DNA from: Onthophagus taurus
Taxonomy: Eukaryota; Arthropoda; Insecta; Coleoptera; Scarabaeidae
NCBI RefSeq assembly: GCF_036711975.1
Contig: NC_091973.1
Coordinates: 5,580,001-5,644,000, forward strand
Direction of reading: 5' to 3'
Length of the DNA stretch: 64,000 bases
The notes below the pieces were generated by a model, which was not told the DNA's origin, did no database searches, and worked only from the letters and a program-made list of their open reading frames with translations. Shown here piece by piece: positions 45,518-58,300 of the stretch (its first letter is position 1; each line of letters begins with the position of its first letter). A program made the translations under genes and the position numbers.

Positions 45518-48500
45518 ATTCGAGACGTTGACGGAGAACGCGACTTTTTCGAGTGCATATGCAATCGCCCGCACCGAAAAAAACAGCGGCCCTAAAACGA
45601 CCCAATTGGACAATTTGCGATTTGAAGGCCAAAAGGATCTATTAGCTAATCCTGTAAATAAAAACAAACGGGACTTTGCCAAAGTATTTAAAGATAGATT
45701 TCAACCTTCACCTTAAAAAGAAACGGCGTCTTAGAGACATAAATACGTTTTATAATTTAATGCAAAAATCTGCATTATGGAATTTCATTTTTTTATCATT
45801 CAAATTCTTGGAGTGATTTTTTTATTTATTAATAGATGCAGCAGCAATAGTTGTGCTTAAGTTACCACATCGTAGATGGTGCAAATTTTAATTTTAAGTT
45901 GTTTCTGATAATGTTTCATAGATGGCACCAGCTAAGATAAGTTCAAATCTTAATGTCCTCATCTTTTTAAATGATATGATCCGAAAGAAAATTTACATGT
46001 TTACACCTGTATAAATTATCATAAATACCATAAATCGCAACTAACAAGATTTTAAATCGGATATCTTAATGATTTAGAAATTAAACAACACAATTATTAT
46101 CTAATATTTTCTTTTCTTTTATTATGTTACAAAAATACTCAAACTCTATATTTATATGTATGTGGGTATTAAGAAAAAAGAGGCTGACGGTGCTCACATA
46201 AATTTTTGTAGAGAATTAAATGAAGGAGCGTTCTCCGTAGTTATATTCGCTGGTGTGTAGTACGCACACATGTATCGAGCATTTGTAGGTTACGAGAACA
46301 ACATCGCTAAGATTGTTCGTTAATGCTAAATTGATCTTGACCGATGAACACTCATTCTGGAGTTCGCATTTCCACACGGAAGTTCTTAAGTCTTCGCAAA
46401 TCCATAGTTAAACCAATTAATTTCACGATCGATTTGTAATCATTTATCTATATTAATAAAATTGCAGCAAATCTGTACAAAATAAGAAAAAATGTAGGTC
46501 ATTGGCGACGTACCACTTCTTCGGAGATTACTAAACACTTTCTACGCCGTCCGTGCAGGAAATATGAAAGAAATTACATCGCGATTATTAAGGTAATTGG
46601 AGAGGCATCTCTCCTACCCATTTTAATCGTAAAAACTAGAGCAGAGCTTATTTTAAAATCAACACGCCGCATCGCGCAAGTAGGCTTTTGCATTTTCCTC
46701 CGATTCTAAAACTTTTTTTGTTTATTGTTTTAATTTGTACCTATTCCCACTCAAATAATTGGACTGTCTTAATTTGACGTTTTTCTATTTTTATGTACTG
46801 TCATTTGCATTTCCTCATTTTTCTAATGAGATAATTAAAGAAACAGACCCACCATTGTTAGAAATTTAGGTGAAAAAGTGTTAACATCAATTTTTGGAGA
46901 GCCCGTCGTTAAATTAATTGAGTAAGAAATAACTTTTAATTTTAGCCGTTACTAGAAAAACGATTTTGATTTAAATCATTAAAATCTCACCGCAAATGCT
47001 ATTAAAAAATATTGAATTTAATGGATGCTTGTATAGTTTTGAGGTTATGTTTATTACGTCGTAAATCGGTGTTATCGGCGTTTAATGTGTTTATGTTGGA
47101 AATGTGATCTCTCCCTGAGTTTATATCTTAATATTTATTAATTTTAGATTTTGTATTATTAATGAAATCCTCCTAAATCTTTCCCCAGACTTTTCTCTGC
47201 TTGTCCAATATTAATTTTGTGGCTATGTACTGGATATGAGTTAAATATGTATATATTATTATTAAAAAAAAAAAAGAGTTGTAGGAGTATTAATATGGTG
47301 AAAATGATTAAATGTTTGGAACTAATGTCCGAGTCGTGTTTTCTTCCGTATGAAGCGCAAAGTTTGAAGAAATTTAGGTCAGCAGAACCGACTGGCCATG
47401 ACTATATATGCGCTACACAATTTCTTTCTAGTGCAAGATAGATTTCCTTTTTTTATCTCCTCCAGCTCTGTTTCGTATCGATTATACACTTCCGATTAAA
47501 CAAGATTGAATCAAGATTTCTTTTAGAAATAATTATTTTTTATTAACTTAAAGAAATATAGTTTAAAAAATTTCTATTTGACAAAAACCATAAATGATTT
47601 TTTTCAAAGAAACCATAACTAAAATAGTAATTTACTGTAAATGTTGTTATTAGTTTAGCAGGTCGTTTTTTTGTGATCATTAAAGAAGGTAGGATCCGAG
47701 TGAAAGCGGTGATTCAACGGGAACAAGAAGTTGGAGGAGTAAGACGAAAGAGGTGAACAATAGTAATCCGAGTTGACACGGTTCGGCGGAGACTTAAAAA
47801 AAAGGTAGCAGCCGCCTACCTCCGGGAGTCCGAAAACGGTCACTTTCACTTTGCCGGACCAGGATGCGAGAAGAAAATATAGTTTAGAGGAATTTCTCCT
47901 CCGTAGTTTCGTAACGCCCTGACTCACATTTCGGGAAGAACTTTCCTTCTAACGTCTATCGATTCTCTCGACCGGCTTGTGTGTGAGGCCGTGAGGTGAA
48001 GGTCTAGTTTAAGGTTCGCTCGACCCACTTCAAGGTGATCCGGAGAAAGTAATACGGAGGCGCTAATACAGAGTTTCCAAGATATTTACACTCGAAGTCA
48101 AAAGTGAAGTGCTTCAATATTACCAAGCAACAAAAAGCTTTCATCTACTTTTACATTTTTATGTATATTACAAAAAAAATAGAACTAATTTCAATTGCTG
48201 ACTGTTAGAAAGCTGATAAAAATCCGTCAAAAACGTGTGCCAAGGTCATATATAGCTATAGAATCCGGATACAGCTTTAACCTAGATTTCTCTATTTCTC
48301 GGTGTGTCTCTTGACTCCGCTCCGTAACAAGGTTCCGAACAATTCCCCGTCGGAACGCGTAGAGTTGATTTAATACCGTTAATCGTCGTTGATTTGGAGA
48401 CACTTTCATCGATTCGTTTGCGTCAACGCCGATCCGGTTCACAAAATGTATGCAAACAATGCACCCACGAATCCAATCAAGCTTCAAAAACTGTGTCGCA

Positions 48501-49480
48501 TAAGTAAAACATTACTAACGTGAGTTTTACATACAATCAAAACGATGTTTGAACCATCGCGTTCCGAATGCTAATTCAAACAATTAACATGCTTCTGATT
48601 TACAACTCGAACCTAAACGTGTATAAGATATTATATTTTCATTATCACTGTCAAACACAAATATTTTATAAATGATCATAATGATTATGTAAGTTTATGT
48701 AATTTTAAGTAAACGTGGTTATTAGAAATGAATTAACACTGATAAAAGGAAATACGTCAAGGATGTTATAGTGTTTCTCACATTTCTATTGTTCTTATAA
48801 TATGTATGAAATTGTCGTGAACAAGACATGACACGTTGTGGAATAATTGCGTTACGAAAACTGAGGAAAAGAAATTAGCGGCGACAACACCGGGTGACGT
48901 AAATCGGCTTTCACTTATGCACAATATAGCGCCCATATACTCATAATAAATGCGGTACCCGGATGTTTTGGAAAGTAACAATGACTAATCGGGTGACATA
49001 AACGGTTTTCTTGTGCAACACCCCGATAACGATATTGGATGGGGTCCCGGATTTTGGTGGCGAAATGATGGCTATCGATCGCCATACTTTGGCATACTTC
49101 CATCGAAGGGGGAACAATAACTGACGCGGCATATGGCAGGTACGATTCCGCTTTATGCCATTTCTAGAATCGACTTTAACGATTTTGGGTTACTTTCTAG
49201 AATTTAAAAGAATTATTATTATAATATAAAGTAATAAAAGCTTTTGTACACTTTGTTTCTTTTATTGATACCAAAAATATTATTTTTTATAAATTCGATC
49301 AGTCGTATGAAATGTCTACGAAGAGGAAAATACTTCGTTAGGTTGGCAAGATCTAAAAAGAGATCGGAAAAGTTGTGTAACCAACAAAAGGATTTTATTT
49401 TTCAATTCAAATGCATTTCAGAGTAAATAGATTTTTTAATATAAATAAATAAATTAAATTACAATCGATAGCTTTCAAAC
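45518..49480. other. long intergenic stretch
   Basis: The left edge holds the NT5DC promoter. An 86-codon plus-strand frame (45456-45716) antisense to NT5DC exon 1 is discussed as a finding. The rest (46000-49480) shows no coding exon I can support. It is mostly AT-rich, with less AT-rich pieces at 46240-46680, 47650-48070 and 48230-49140 that may be regulatory. Confidence 0.4.
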
Positions 49481-49489
49481 GTTATTATT

Positions 49490-50110
49490 AAAAATAGGGT
49501 TCATAATGAAACCAACCTTGCATCGCGACCCTAAGGATTGTACCCCGATAAACAACGATATCAAATTTCACCGTGCAGTCCAACATCTTGCTCGGTGAAA
49601 AGTTAAAAATCAAGAATCTGATGCGATTAACAGCAGGGCAGTGGCATAAAACATAGTTAAGTGTCTCCTCATCCTCTGCACATAGCAATCGTGCTAGACC
49701 CAATTGAGGTGTGTTTTTAATCGGCAATGCCCAGTAAAGACACCCATTAGAACACCCATTGACAGTGGCGATGTTAATGAGACATATTCCAGGAGAACTG
49801 GTTCACAGTAGGCGAGGTGTCTCTGCAGCCCACAGCAGCACACCAACTGCTGATTCTGGTCCCAAAAATGCTTTAAGCTGCCCTCTCGTGCTAGCTCATT
49901 GCCAGCAACCCCAGAATGACCTGGGACCCAGATCAGAGAAACTCTCTTTCTTCGATCTTTTACAGTCATTAACGAGAGCCAACACAGCGCCTGGAGAGCG
50001 TCTTGACTGTCTGAGAAAAATCGTACTGTCATGTTCTTCACCCCTCTCTCGAGAAGGATTTTACACCCATGTCAATAGCAAATACCTGTGCTTAGAATAC
50101 AATGCAATAC
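49490..50110 (-). mobile_element. decayed non-LTR retrotransposon 3' end (RNase H domain)
   Basis: Read on the minus strand, 50041-49694 gives VRFFSDSQDALQAL, LIWVPGHSGVAGNELAREGS and TGHCRLKTHL. This is the RNase H domain and start of the C-terminal tail of Jockey/R1-type LINE polymerases. After a frame change near 49715 the tail continues as LLCAEDEETLNYVLCHCPAV, the C-x2-C-like knuckle seen at the end of these proteins. The fragment is truncated upstream (no reverse transcriptase block) and frameshifted, so it is inactive. An ATTT-rich tail lies just below 49480. Confidence 0.88.
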
Positions 50111-50848
50111 AACTTCATTAATATCAAACATAAAAAAATTGCTCAACTTAAAATTTTTTATAACCTATCCTCTAGCAATCTTTTATGACCCCAAAAGACA
50201 TCATATTTCAATTCTAATCCATTTCGGAGAAAAGAATTTTTAACATATTTTTATACTCAACAACTGCATAATTTGATTAATAATCAACTTAGTTAACTTC
50301 ATTTCACTTTTTAAAACATTATGTCATTATTGATTCGACCTGCATCGACATGTTGTAAAAAAATTCTTAGCAGATAATAAGAATTACAACAAAAATTTCT
50401 TCATTTATTGTTTTGTTTCGTTGATGAAATCTAATGGAGGCAGAAAATCTCGAAACATTTCTTGGGTATTTCAAAATGATTCACTTATAAGCCGCAAAAG
50501 AAAGTTATATTCCGGTTGAAATTGAAGTCGAAATAATAAGATCCGGTATGGGTCTTATAGGTGTTTTATATACAAAAATTAAATTTAAAAAAAAAATTAT
50601 TCAAGATAAGTTAATTTTAAATAATGTTATTGTTATACTAAAAATAACAAAATTAAGAATTATGTTAACTAAATATAGTTACTTATATAAATTTTTTTAT
50701 AATTGTTTTGAAAGAAAGTGTCAATTTGAAGATACAAATATAAATTGTAAGTATTAAGTTGTTTATTGGAGATGATTTTGTTTGGTTGCTGGGATTCATC
50801 GTCATCCAAGCGAAGAACCATTGCCGGAGTGGGGCCAACTTTCACATG
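50111..50848. other. AT-rich intergenic sequence upstream of the ZP gene
   Basis: No coding content is supported. The sequence is AT-rich and leads to a TATA-containing promoter at about 50850. Confidence 0.45.
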
Positions 50849-51008
50849 TATATATATAAAACCAAGACAGGAAGATTTTATATTACTTTTCACCAGTCCG
50901 GCGGTGTGTGGCGGCTGTTGTCGCCGGATATGTGCTAGTTAGTGTCAGTGATAACCCCAAGGAATCTTAGTGTCGGAATATTTCCCGGATAACAATATTT
51001 TTGTGTCG
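50849..51008 (+). promoter_or_regulatory. TATA promoter and non-coding first exon of the ZP gene
   Basis: A TATA box (TATATATAAA, 50851-50860) lies about 30-40 bases upstream of an initiator-like TTTTCACCAGTC at about 50886-50897. The putative leader exon runs to a good donor (GTGTCG followed by GTGAGTATT) at 51008/51009. Its acceptor is GATTGCAG ending at 52084, 26 bases before the start codon. The start site is inferred, not shown. Confidence 0.55.
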
Positions 51009-52084
51009 GTGAGTATTAATCATATTCGGATGGAAGATGTCTTGATACGCGGCGCGTCTCTCTCTGTGTAGTTACCTGTATTATTGGGCACACAGCGTCT
51101 TAAAGTAGAACGAGTCAGTGTGTCAGGCGATCGTACACAGCCGCATCTCTTCAATTCGGACAAGCACCTTCGCGAAATGCAAATGTTTACTCAATCTTCT
51201 TTTATTGTTTTCATAAATTTTATCAACGGATGTCACATCTCCTTGACATGGTGTTGTTGTCAAAAACAATGGAAAGAGAAATTTTTCCTAAGGGACGCGG
51301 ACGGCCGCCTCTCAACGAGCTTTCTAAAAACATAGATCGCCGGTCGGATGATCCACTTCCGCGGTCTAGATTTGCCGGTTCTTCTTAACCTCTTCCGATA
51401 TTAAACTGATTTTTCTCATTACGTTAACTATTTTTCTCCTTTTTTGGCTTCTTTTATTTTATTTTTTGGGTTTCTAACCGAAAAAATATTCGACACTCGA
51501 GAAGAGAAAGTACGTTATCATCCGACCCCTTACATCCTGTTTTGGGTTACTTTTACACCTATAACATTTCGCGTTAATTACACCTTTCAACAAATTGTAT
51601 TTTCACGCGTTGTAAACAAATTATACGACTCTTCCAAAAAAATAAAAAGTTTTTAATGAATTTTGAGAGAAGAGAAAGTACGTCTTAATCTGACCTCACC
51701 ACACTCCACATTACATTTAGGTTACTTTTAATAACATTTCCAAAATTAAGTTTCGATTTAAACCTACTTCAGAAAAGTTTATGACATAATCTTTTTGCGA
51801 ATTTCGTTTCCAAATTAGTAAAAACGTTATACTTTGTATCTGACCCTTTATGTACCTACATCCGGTTGTGGTATAATTTGAGGGGTTCATGTAATTTTGG
51901 CTCTTTTATCTTATACAATTTTGGGGTTATTTTTGCAAGCTGGAGTCCGCGGTACACTGAACTTACGACGAGTGTGTTAGTAGGTCAAATTCTGTCAGGT
52001 GCTAGCAGCAGTCTCTCTTCCACATCTGCCGCGGATCCCCACCACTTTTCTTTTTGTGAACCGCTTTCCTTTCTTTGATTGCAG
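51009..52084 (+). other. 5' UTR intron of the ZP gene (predicted)
   Basis: A 1.08-kb intron between the donor GTGAGTATT and the acceptor TTTGATTGCAG. No coding or repeat content was recognised inside it. Large first introns of cuticle-patterning genes often hold enhancers; that is only a possibility here. Confidence 0.55.
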
Positions 52085-52110
52085 GCATTTGATAGCGACG
52101 AGCCGCAAGA

Positions 52111-54008
52111 ATGACCACGGCCGTGAAGCTGATCGCGCTGTTCGCGCTCCTGCTGCAGGTAAACCGCTTCTCTTCGGCGCGTCCTTGCGACGTCCTCACT
52201 CTTTCTGTCTTTGTCTTGTTTAGAAGAGCGCCGCCGAGGCGCCCCTTTCGGACTCAGCCTCCCTTCCGGCGGAACATCGCAACCTCTACGGGCCTCCCTT
52301 ATCAGGAGCTGGATATCCTGGCACTGGACTCCTACAGGACGTCGGATCCCAAGGTGAAGAAGCTTGGCCGTTAGCTACACCGGAAATGCCGCAGATTAAG
52401 GGCCTCCAAGTTCAATGTGAGAAGACTCATATGAGGGTGAACATCGAATTCGACCGACCATTTTACGGAATGATCTTCTCCAAGGGTTACTACAGTGATT
52501 CACATTGCGTCCATTTGAAACCTGGAAAAGGACAACTCAGCGTAAACTTCGAAATTTATTTGAACAGTTGTGGAATGTCTTCTTCGGGTAATCATAACGC
52601 CGCTAGTTATGGAGGTCCAACCCCGAGTGGAAGTTATGTGGAGAATACTATTATTATTCAATACGATCCTTACGTCCAAGAAGTTTGGGATCAAGCAAGA
52701 AAATTACGTTGCACGTGGTACGATTATTACGAAAAAGCCGTCACATTTAGACCTTTCCAAGTCGACATGCTCCATGCGGTTACTGCAAACTTCCTCGGCG
52801 ATAATTTGCAATGTTGGATGCAGATTCAAGTAGGAAAAGGACCTTGGGCTTCTGAAGTATCTGGGATCGTGAAAATCGGTCAAACCATGACGATGGTCTT
52901 AGCGATTAAAGATGATGAGAACAAATTCGATATGTTAGTAAGAAATTGTGTTGCCCATGATGGAAATCGAGCTCCAATTCAACTCGTAGATACAAATGGT
53001 TGCGTCGTTAGACCGAAAATTATGAGCAAATTCCAAAAGATAAAGAACTTCGGCTCCTCGGCTTCCGTAGTATCATTCGCATACTTCCAAGCTTTTAAAT
53101 TCCCAGACTCGATGAACGTACACTTTCAATGCGTTATTCAAGTCTGTAGATACAATTGTGCAGAACCGAAGTGCGGTGGTCATGATTTGGGAATTGTTGG
53201 AGAATATGGACCGCCGCCTGGTAACGCTTTAGGAAGCGGAGATTTTGGAGCTCATACCGCGGGTCTTAGCGGAGATTACGGTGCTTCATTATTAGGAGAA
53301 TACGGAGTTCCACCAGCTTATAATCCCGATCCAAGACATCCTTCTGGTCCATCCGGGGCATATTCTGAAAATCAACCCGACGTAGTCCCGGCTCCTCAAG
53401 CTCAAACATCTTCATCTACATCTAACCCACCAAATCCTTCATCCCCTGCTCCTCAAGCACCTCAACAAAGCAGCAACGACATCCATCTTCCTCCACCTCC
53501 ACTACCAGGACATCATTCGCCATACAGTACCGTTAAAAGAAAAGGAGTTGCTGATGAATTTGAAGGAAATTTGGCTACAATCGGAGGAAGACCAAGATCT
53601 GTAGAAAACCTCTCGGATCTTCAAGGAGTTAGGAGGAGGAGAAGCCCGGAAGTGTTAAACTTTGTCGTGAGCCACGTTTACAAACGAGAAGCACAAGATA
53701 TGACGGATGTCAATACTAGCCGTACTATTCAAGTAGTAGCTCCGGGAGACGTTAATTTCGCATTGAATCCACCTCAAAGTAACGAAACTGTCGTCATACA
53801 ATCTGCATCATCGGATTCGGAAACAATTTGTATGTCGGTTCCAAGTTTTGTAGCCGGTTTGGTCATGTTGCTATTGGTGCTTATCGTGGCGAGTCTGGTG
53901 GCTGCGTTTTTGTTCGTGAGGGTTAGGGCGATCGATCGCAAAGGGGCATCGGCCTTTCTTGGTGCGGCCGCCTACGACAACGCGGAGTTTGTGAAAGTGT
54001 CTAACTGA
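52111..54008 (+). CDS. zona pellucida domain membrane protein (miniature/dusky/dusky-like family)
   Basis: Two coding exons, 52111-52158 and 52224-54008, encode 610 residues. The first exon is the signal peptide (MTTAVKLIALFALLLQ). A ZP domain spans about 74-335 with the expected cysteines (for example VQCEKTHM, DLQCWMQI-like NLQCWMQIQVGKGPW, NGCVVRPK, CVIQVCRYNC). A Pro/Ser/Gln-rich linker follows, then a furin-type site RRRRS (about 486-490), a membrane span (about 552-583) and a short tail ending AEFVKVSN. ZP proteins of this family polymerise in the apical extracellular matrix after cleavage and shape cuticle, wing cells, bristles and denticles. I judge the sequence closest to dusky/dusky-like/miniature proteins but cannot choose between them. 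Expression is probably under tissue-specific control through the TATA promoter. Confidence 0.92.
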
Positions 54009-54456
54009 AATCGCGTGAAACTGCCGTTCCGGTTTCGAACTTTCCAAAGATGTTCAGGAAGACCGAATTTCGCGAGTGACAACGCTCGATCACGGACTCT
54101 CTCTCCCCGAACTACCCCATTAAAGAAAATTCCCCGCTAATTTATTTAAGTTATTTCTTTTATTTGATTATTTGTTATTATTTATTTTTGCAGATTTCGA
54201 GCATTTCCGATCTATTTTTTTGTTCAATCTTTTCATTTTTTTTTGCGAGATGAATAGGCTCACTTCTTTCCGACGACACGCGAGCTGAAGCTAGTCTACT
54301 GTAGTTAGATTTTTTTTAGGAACAACAAAATGTACATACTGTGTAAACGTATATGAAATACTCAAAATGTAATTAATTTATTCGCTACATTATCCGGGCT
54401 GCTACTATTTTTTTTTGTTTTTTTTTTAGAACTGTATATGCTCGTACGATCGAAAG

Positions 54457-54479
54457 AATAAAATAATTAAAAAAATAAA
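54457..54479 (+). terminator. poly(A) signals of the ZP gene
   Basis: AATAAA occurs at 54457-54462 and 54474-54479, about 450 bases after the stop codon and just before a T-rich stretch. Confidence 0.6.
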
Positions 54480-55393
54480 GATCTTTTTTAATCGTAGCCT
54501 TTTATTTTGAATTTTTCCTATTGTTAAAACGGTACTTTTCGAGTAAAAACGTTTTTAAAATTATGGCACTCGATTCGTTACCGACTTCTAAGCGTTTATA
54601 TATGTAAACGTTCAACCATCTAAACGTTTAAACACCCAAACGTTTTAACGCTTAAATAATTTAAACTATGGAAGCGTCTAATTATTTAAATTGGTCGAAA
54701 CCGGACTTTCTGAGGCTAAGATATATATTTTTTTACTTAAAACTATTTAGAGCTATTTAGAGCGAAAAACGATTCCGAGATCGAACTACATATTCAGCTA
54801 CGCCTCGTTACGACCCAAGGAGTAAATGAGTACCAATTAGGAAACCCGTGTAATTTATACGGATGAATGAATAAATTTTTTTTATTATTTTCTTTTTCGT
54901 TATAAAACCCACTTAAGATGAGGATATGCTAACATTGTAACACGGTAACACCGATTCTACCAAATTTTCGAAAGTATGTTTTAAGTACACAATTTTATCA
55001 TTTTGAAAATTGTTTTATTTAATTAAATCATATAATTATGTTGTATTTTATATGATTGTTCCTTAATGAGTACAAAAAAATGTCTGGTGTCGCCATCTTG
55101 TTGTGGAAGGGGTGTACCTAGTTAGTAGCTGGTGAAATTGTAGATGTCGCTAATGTTGGCGTTACCTGAAACGGGTGAGTAGTGTTTGTCTACTAAACAG
55201 ATATACAGTATGTTGTTAATTTATCAAAAATAATTAATAAAGCGACTCCGAACAAACGTAAATAAGTGTTTAAGTAGGTCTGTGGGATGTAAACAACCAG
55301 TATATAATGGAAAAGTCGACGATTCGCGCGCGATACTCGATAATCGACGTGAATTACCATGGGTAATTGAATTCTTTGCTTTTATATTTCAAA
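54480..55393. other. intergenic gap and LRIG promoter region
   Basis: About 900 bp between the ZP gene and the LRIG start codon. AAACGTTTA-like motifs recur at about 54590-54650. No coding content is seen. The LRIG promoter and leader should lie in the right half. Confidence 0.4.
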
Positions 55394-58300
55394 ATGGTGG
55401 GTGTCGCCTATTTATTATTTATTTATTTCGTTCAATTGGTGAATTGCGACGTCTGCCCAAGCATTTGTAAATGTTTGGGCAACTTGGTGCACTGTGATAA
55501 GAAGAACCTAACAATAGTACCGGATAATATACCAGACTGGGTGGTCGAACTGTAAGTTATATTGTTTACCTTTTGCACCTGTTTGTTTTTTATATGTTTT
55601 AAACAACGGATTTCGTTATCTTTCACGGAAACATCTACGTAATATCAATTTTAATCTATTTTTATACAATTACACTTAAATTAAATTTTTAAAACAACAA
55701 ATAAAATATTTATTAATTAAATACAATTAATATTTTAATTACCAAATTTGTTGTTGATGATATATAAATGATATATGACGATTTAAACTATTAAGTAGTA
55801 GGAGTAAAATTTGATATTTTAGAATTGGCTGCAGATATTGTTTTATTGACCATAATTCAATTGATCCTAAACCTAATTAATGGGTTAAATTGTTATATTG
55901 TGGTGTCTTTAATATTTTGGAAATATAACTCTTTCAGCACTGAAATAGTTTGGCTAAGAAAAATTCTTTTTATTAATAATTTATGTTTTAGGTAAAGTAT
56001 TATATTGCTCTTAAAAACCTGCATAGTGGAAGATTGCTTCAATTGCACCTAGGAGATAGAAAATGAACAATTACTAGCATCAGTACATGCAGTTGAAGCA
56101 AAGAGAAATCATATAAGGGAAGGTTGTGGCGTGGATTGCTTCTTTTTGGACATTCTAGCATTCCTGTGTGCAGTTGTTAGAATTACTTGGGAATATATTT
56201 AAATTGTTCTCAACATTCATATATGGCAAAATATGTATATAAATGATATTAAAGAACCAAGACACAGTTTTTCTTTAGAAAAAAGTTGTAGCAAATTTAC
56301 CACATAAATTAAAAATATTTTTATACATACAGAGTGTTCTATAACAAAATACTGACATATATATGTTATATTAAATAGAATGATATAGTTTTTATTGCGT
56401 ATTCTGATTCTACACACAAAAACATGTTGACTTTTATAAGACATGTAGACACCTAATGCTTTTAGTTTTTGAGTTATATTAATTAGAAGCTTCTTTTAAC
56501 AATTAACACTATCTCCTTTAAATCTGAATTGCTCAGTGAGCGGTTGCGCTAGAACGTTAAAAATTGATATAGTTTCTCCTTGGATATCCTCAAATCTCAT
56601 ACAGGGTGTTAAAAAATGTAACGACTGTTTTACAAAAAAGTCGAAAATTTTAAATGGTACACCCCATTTTTGATTAGCTTATTAGATAGAGAATTTAATT
56701 CACTACAAATCTTCAGTACATGTCCCTATACCTATCAGTTCCAGTTTTTGAGATAATATATCATCCAGGATGTATTTGGTCTACCACTCCTTTTTTTATG
56801 TTGAGTTATACATATATTTGGCAATAGTCGTATATACGCTTGGTTTCAAGCTCTTTCCTGCTTTTCTCTAATTTGCAATTAACTTCATTCATCTAGTTTT
56901 GTGGCGATTTATTGCCGTTTTAAATAACTCACCAAAACGTTCATCACTGCAAGGTTACTTCTCTTTGTAGTAAAAGAAGTTGTGAAATATTATTTCTAAT
57001 AAATAAAAATCGTACTTTTTGTTTGAATAAACATTAATTGCAAACATTAATTATTAATTGCTTGACGAAAAACAGATTTTGCATTAATTTTTGTACAAAA
57101 CATATTTATTTTGGTGCTTTAATAATAAGTTGAAAAGGTGAAAAATTGAAATTCTTTGGCACTGTTCCTAGCTAAAACACGGAGCACAACAAACTTCACT
57201 GCAGGTACTAAAACTGAAAATATTTCGAACAAAAACCTCTCAAACCAAGATAATAATAACTGAAGCGACAACACACGATGTTATTCTTACCTTCTCAATT
57301 TTTAGGAAATGATTAGTAGTGCTGAAAGAGTTATTTTCTATTATTGCCTAAAATTGATATCATAAAACTTGTAATTAATTTATACGTATTTTTTTAGTAA
57401 TTTAAATAACAACAACATTGAACAAATTTCCGCCGAGAATTGGGAGAATTTACGAAACCTTACGGAATTAAAATTGAATAGAAATCAAATTGGAACACTT
57501 AATATAAATAGCTTTAATAATTTAACTAAATTAAAAGTCTTGTAAGTGAAACCTTTTAATAACAATTTTAATTTTAATTAAAAAAATTTTTTTTTAAGGG
57601 AATTAAATCGAAATTCTCTCGAGAATATAGTTGCCTTGAGTTTTAAATCCCTTGAACAGCTTAGAACTCTTAAATTAAAGAAGAATTCTATAGGGCAATT
57701 ACGTGATGGTGCCTTTTTTGGGTTGGAAAAAATGCAAACATTGTGAGTTTATGTTAAATTTTAATTTTGAATTAATAATAAGCTAAAAATGAGCAAAAAA
57801 TACGTCCTAGGTGCTCAAGCTTAATTAATATAATATTGTATAATATAATACAAGCCATTTATAGATTTCTAGATTATAATAATATCGAAGTAATATCAAA
57901 AGGGTGGTTATATGGCCTACAAAAATTAAAAGAATTGTCTATAAGTAACAATAAAATTCGTCAAATAGAATCGGAGGCGTGGGAATTTTGTCAAGAATTA
58001 ACAAACCTGTAAGATATTTTTGCACTAAATAATTAAAAATTATCATTTTTTAATTAATTTTAGCGATTTATCAAATAATCGCCTTGAATCCATCAAACGA
58101 GATACTTTTAAAGATTTAAGTTCTCTTAGAAAATTAATTCTAAACAGTAATAACATCTCATATATCGATGAATCAGCGTTCGAACACACACCGCGTTTAG
58201 AAGTTTTACAATTAAATAAAAACCAATTATCTTGGTTGATTGAAGCTGGAAACGAATTTTTTAAAACGCTAGAAAATCTTTCTGTTGTTACTTTGACCCA

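Noticed and set aside
52386-54008. ZP protein starting at the ATG at 52386
   Set aside because: This would lack a signal peptide; exon 52111-52158 supplies one and joins in phase at 52224.
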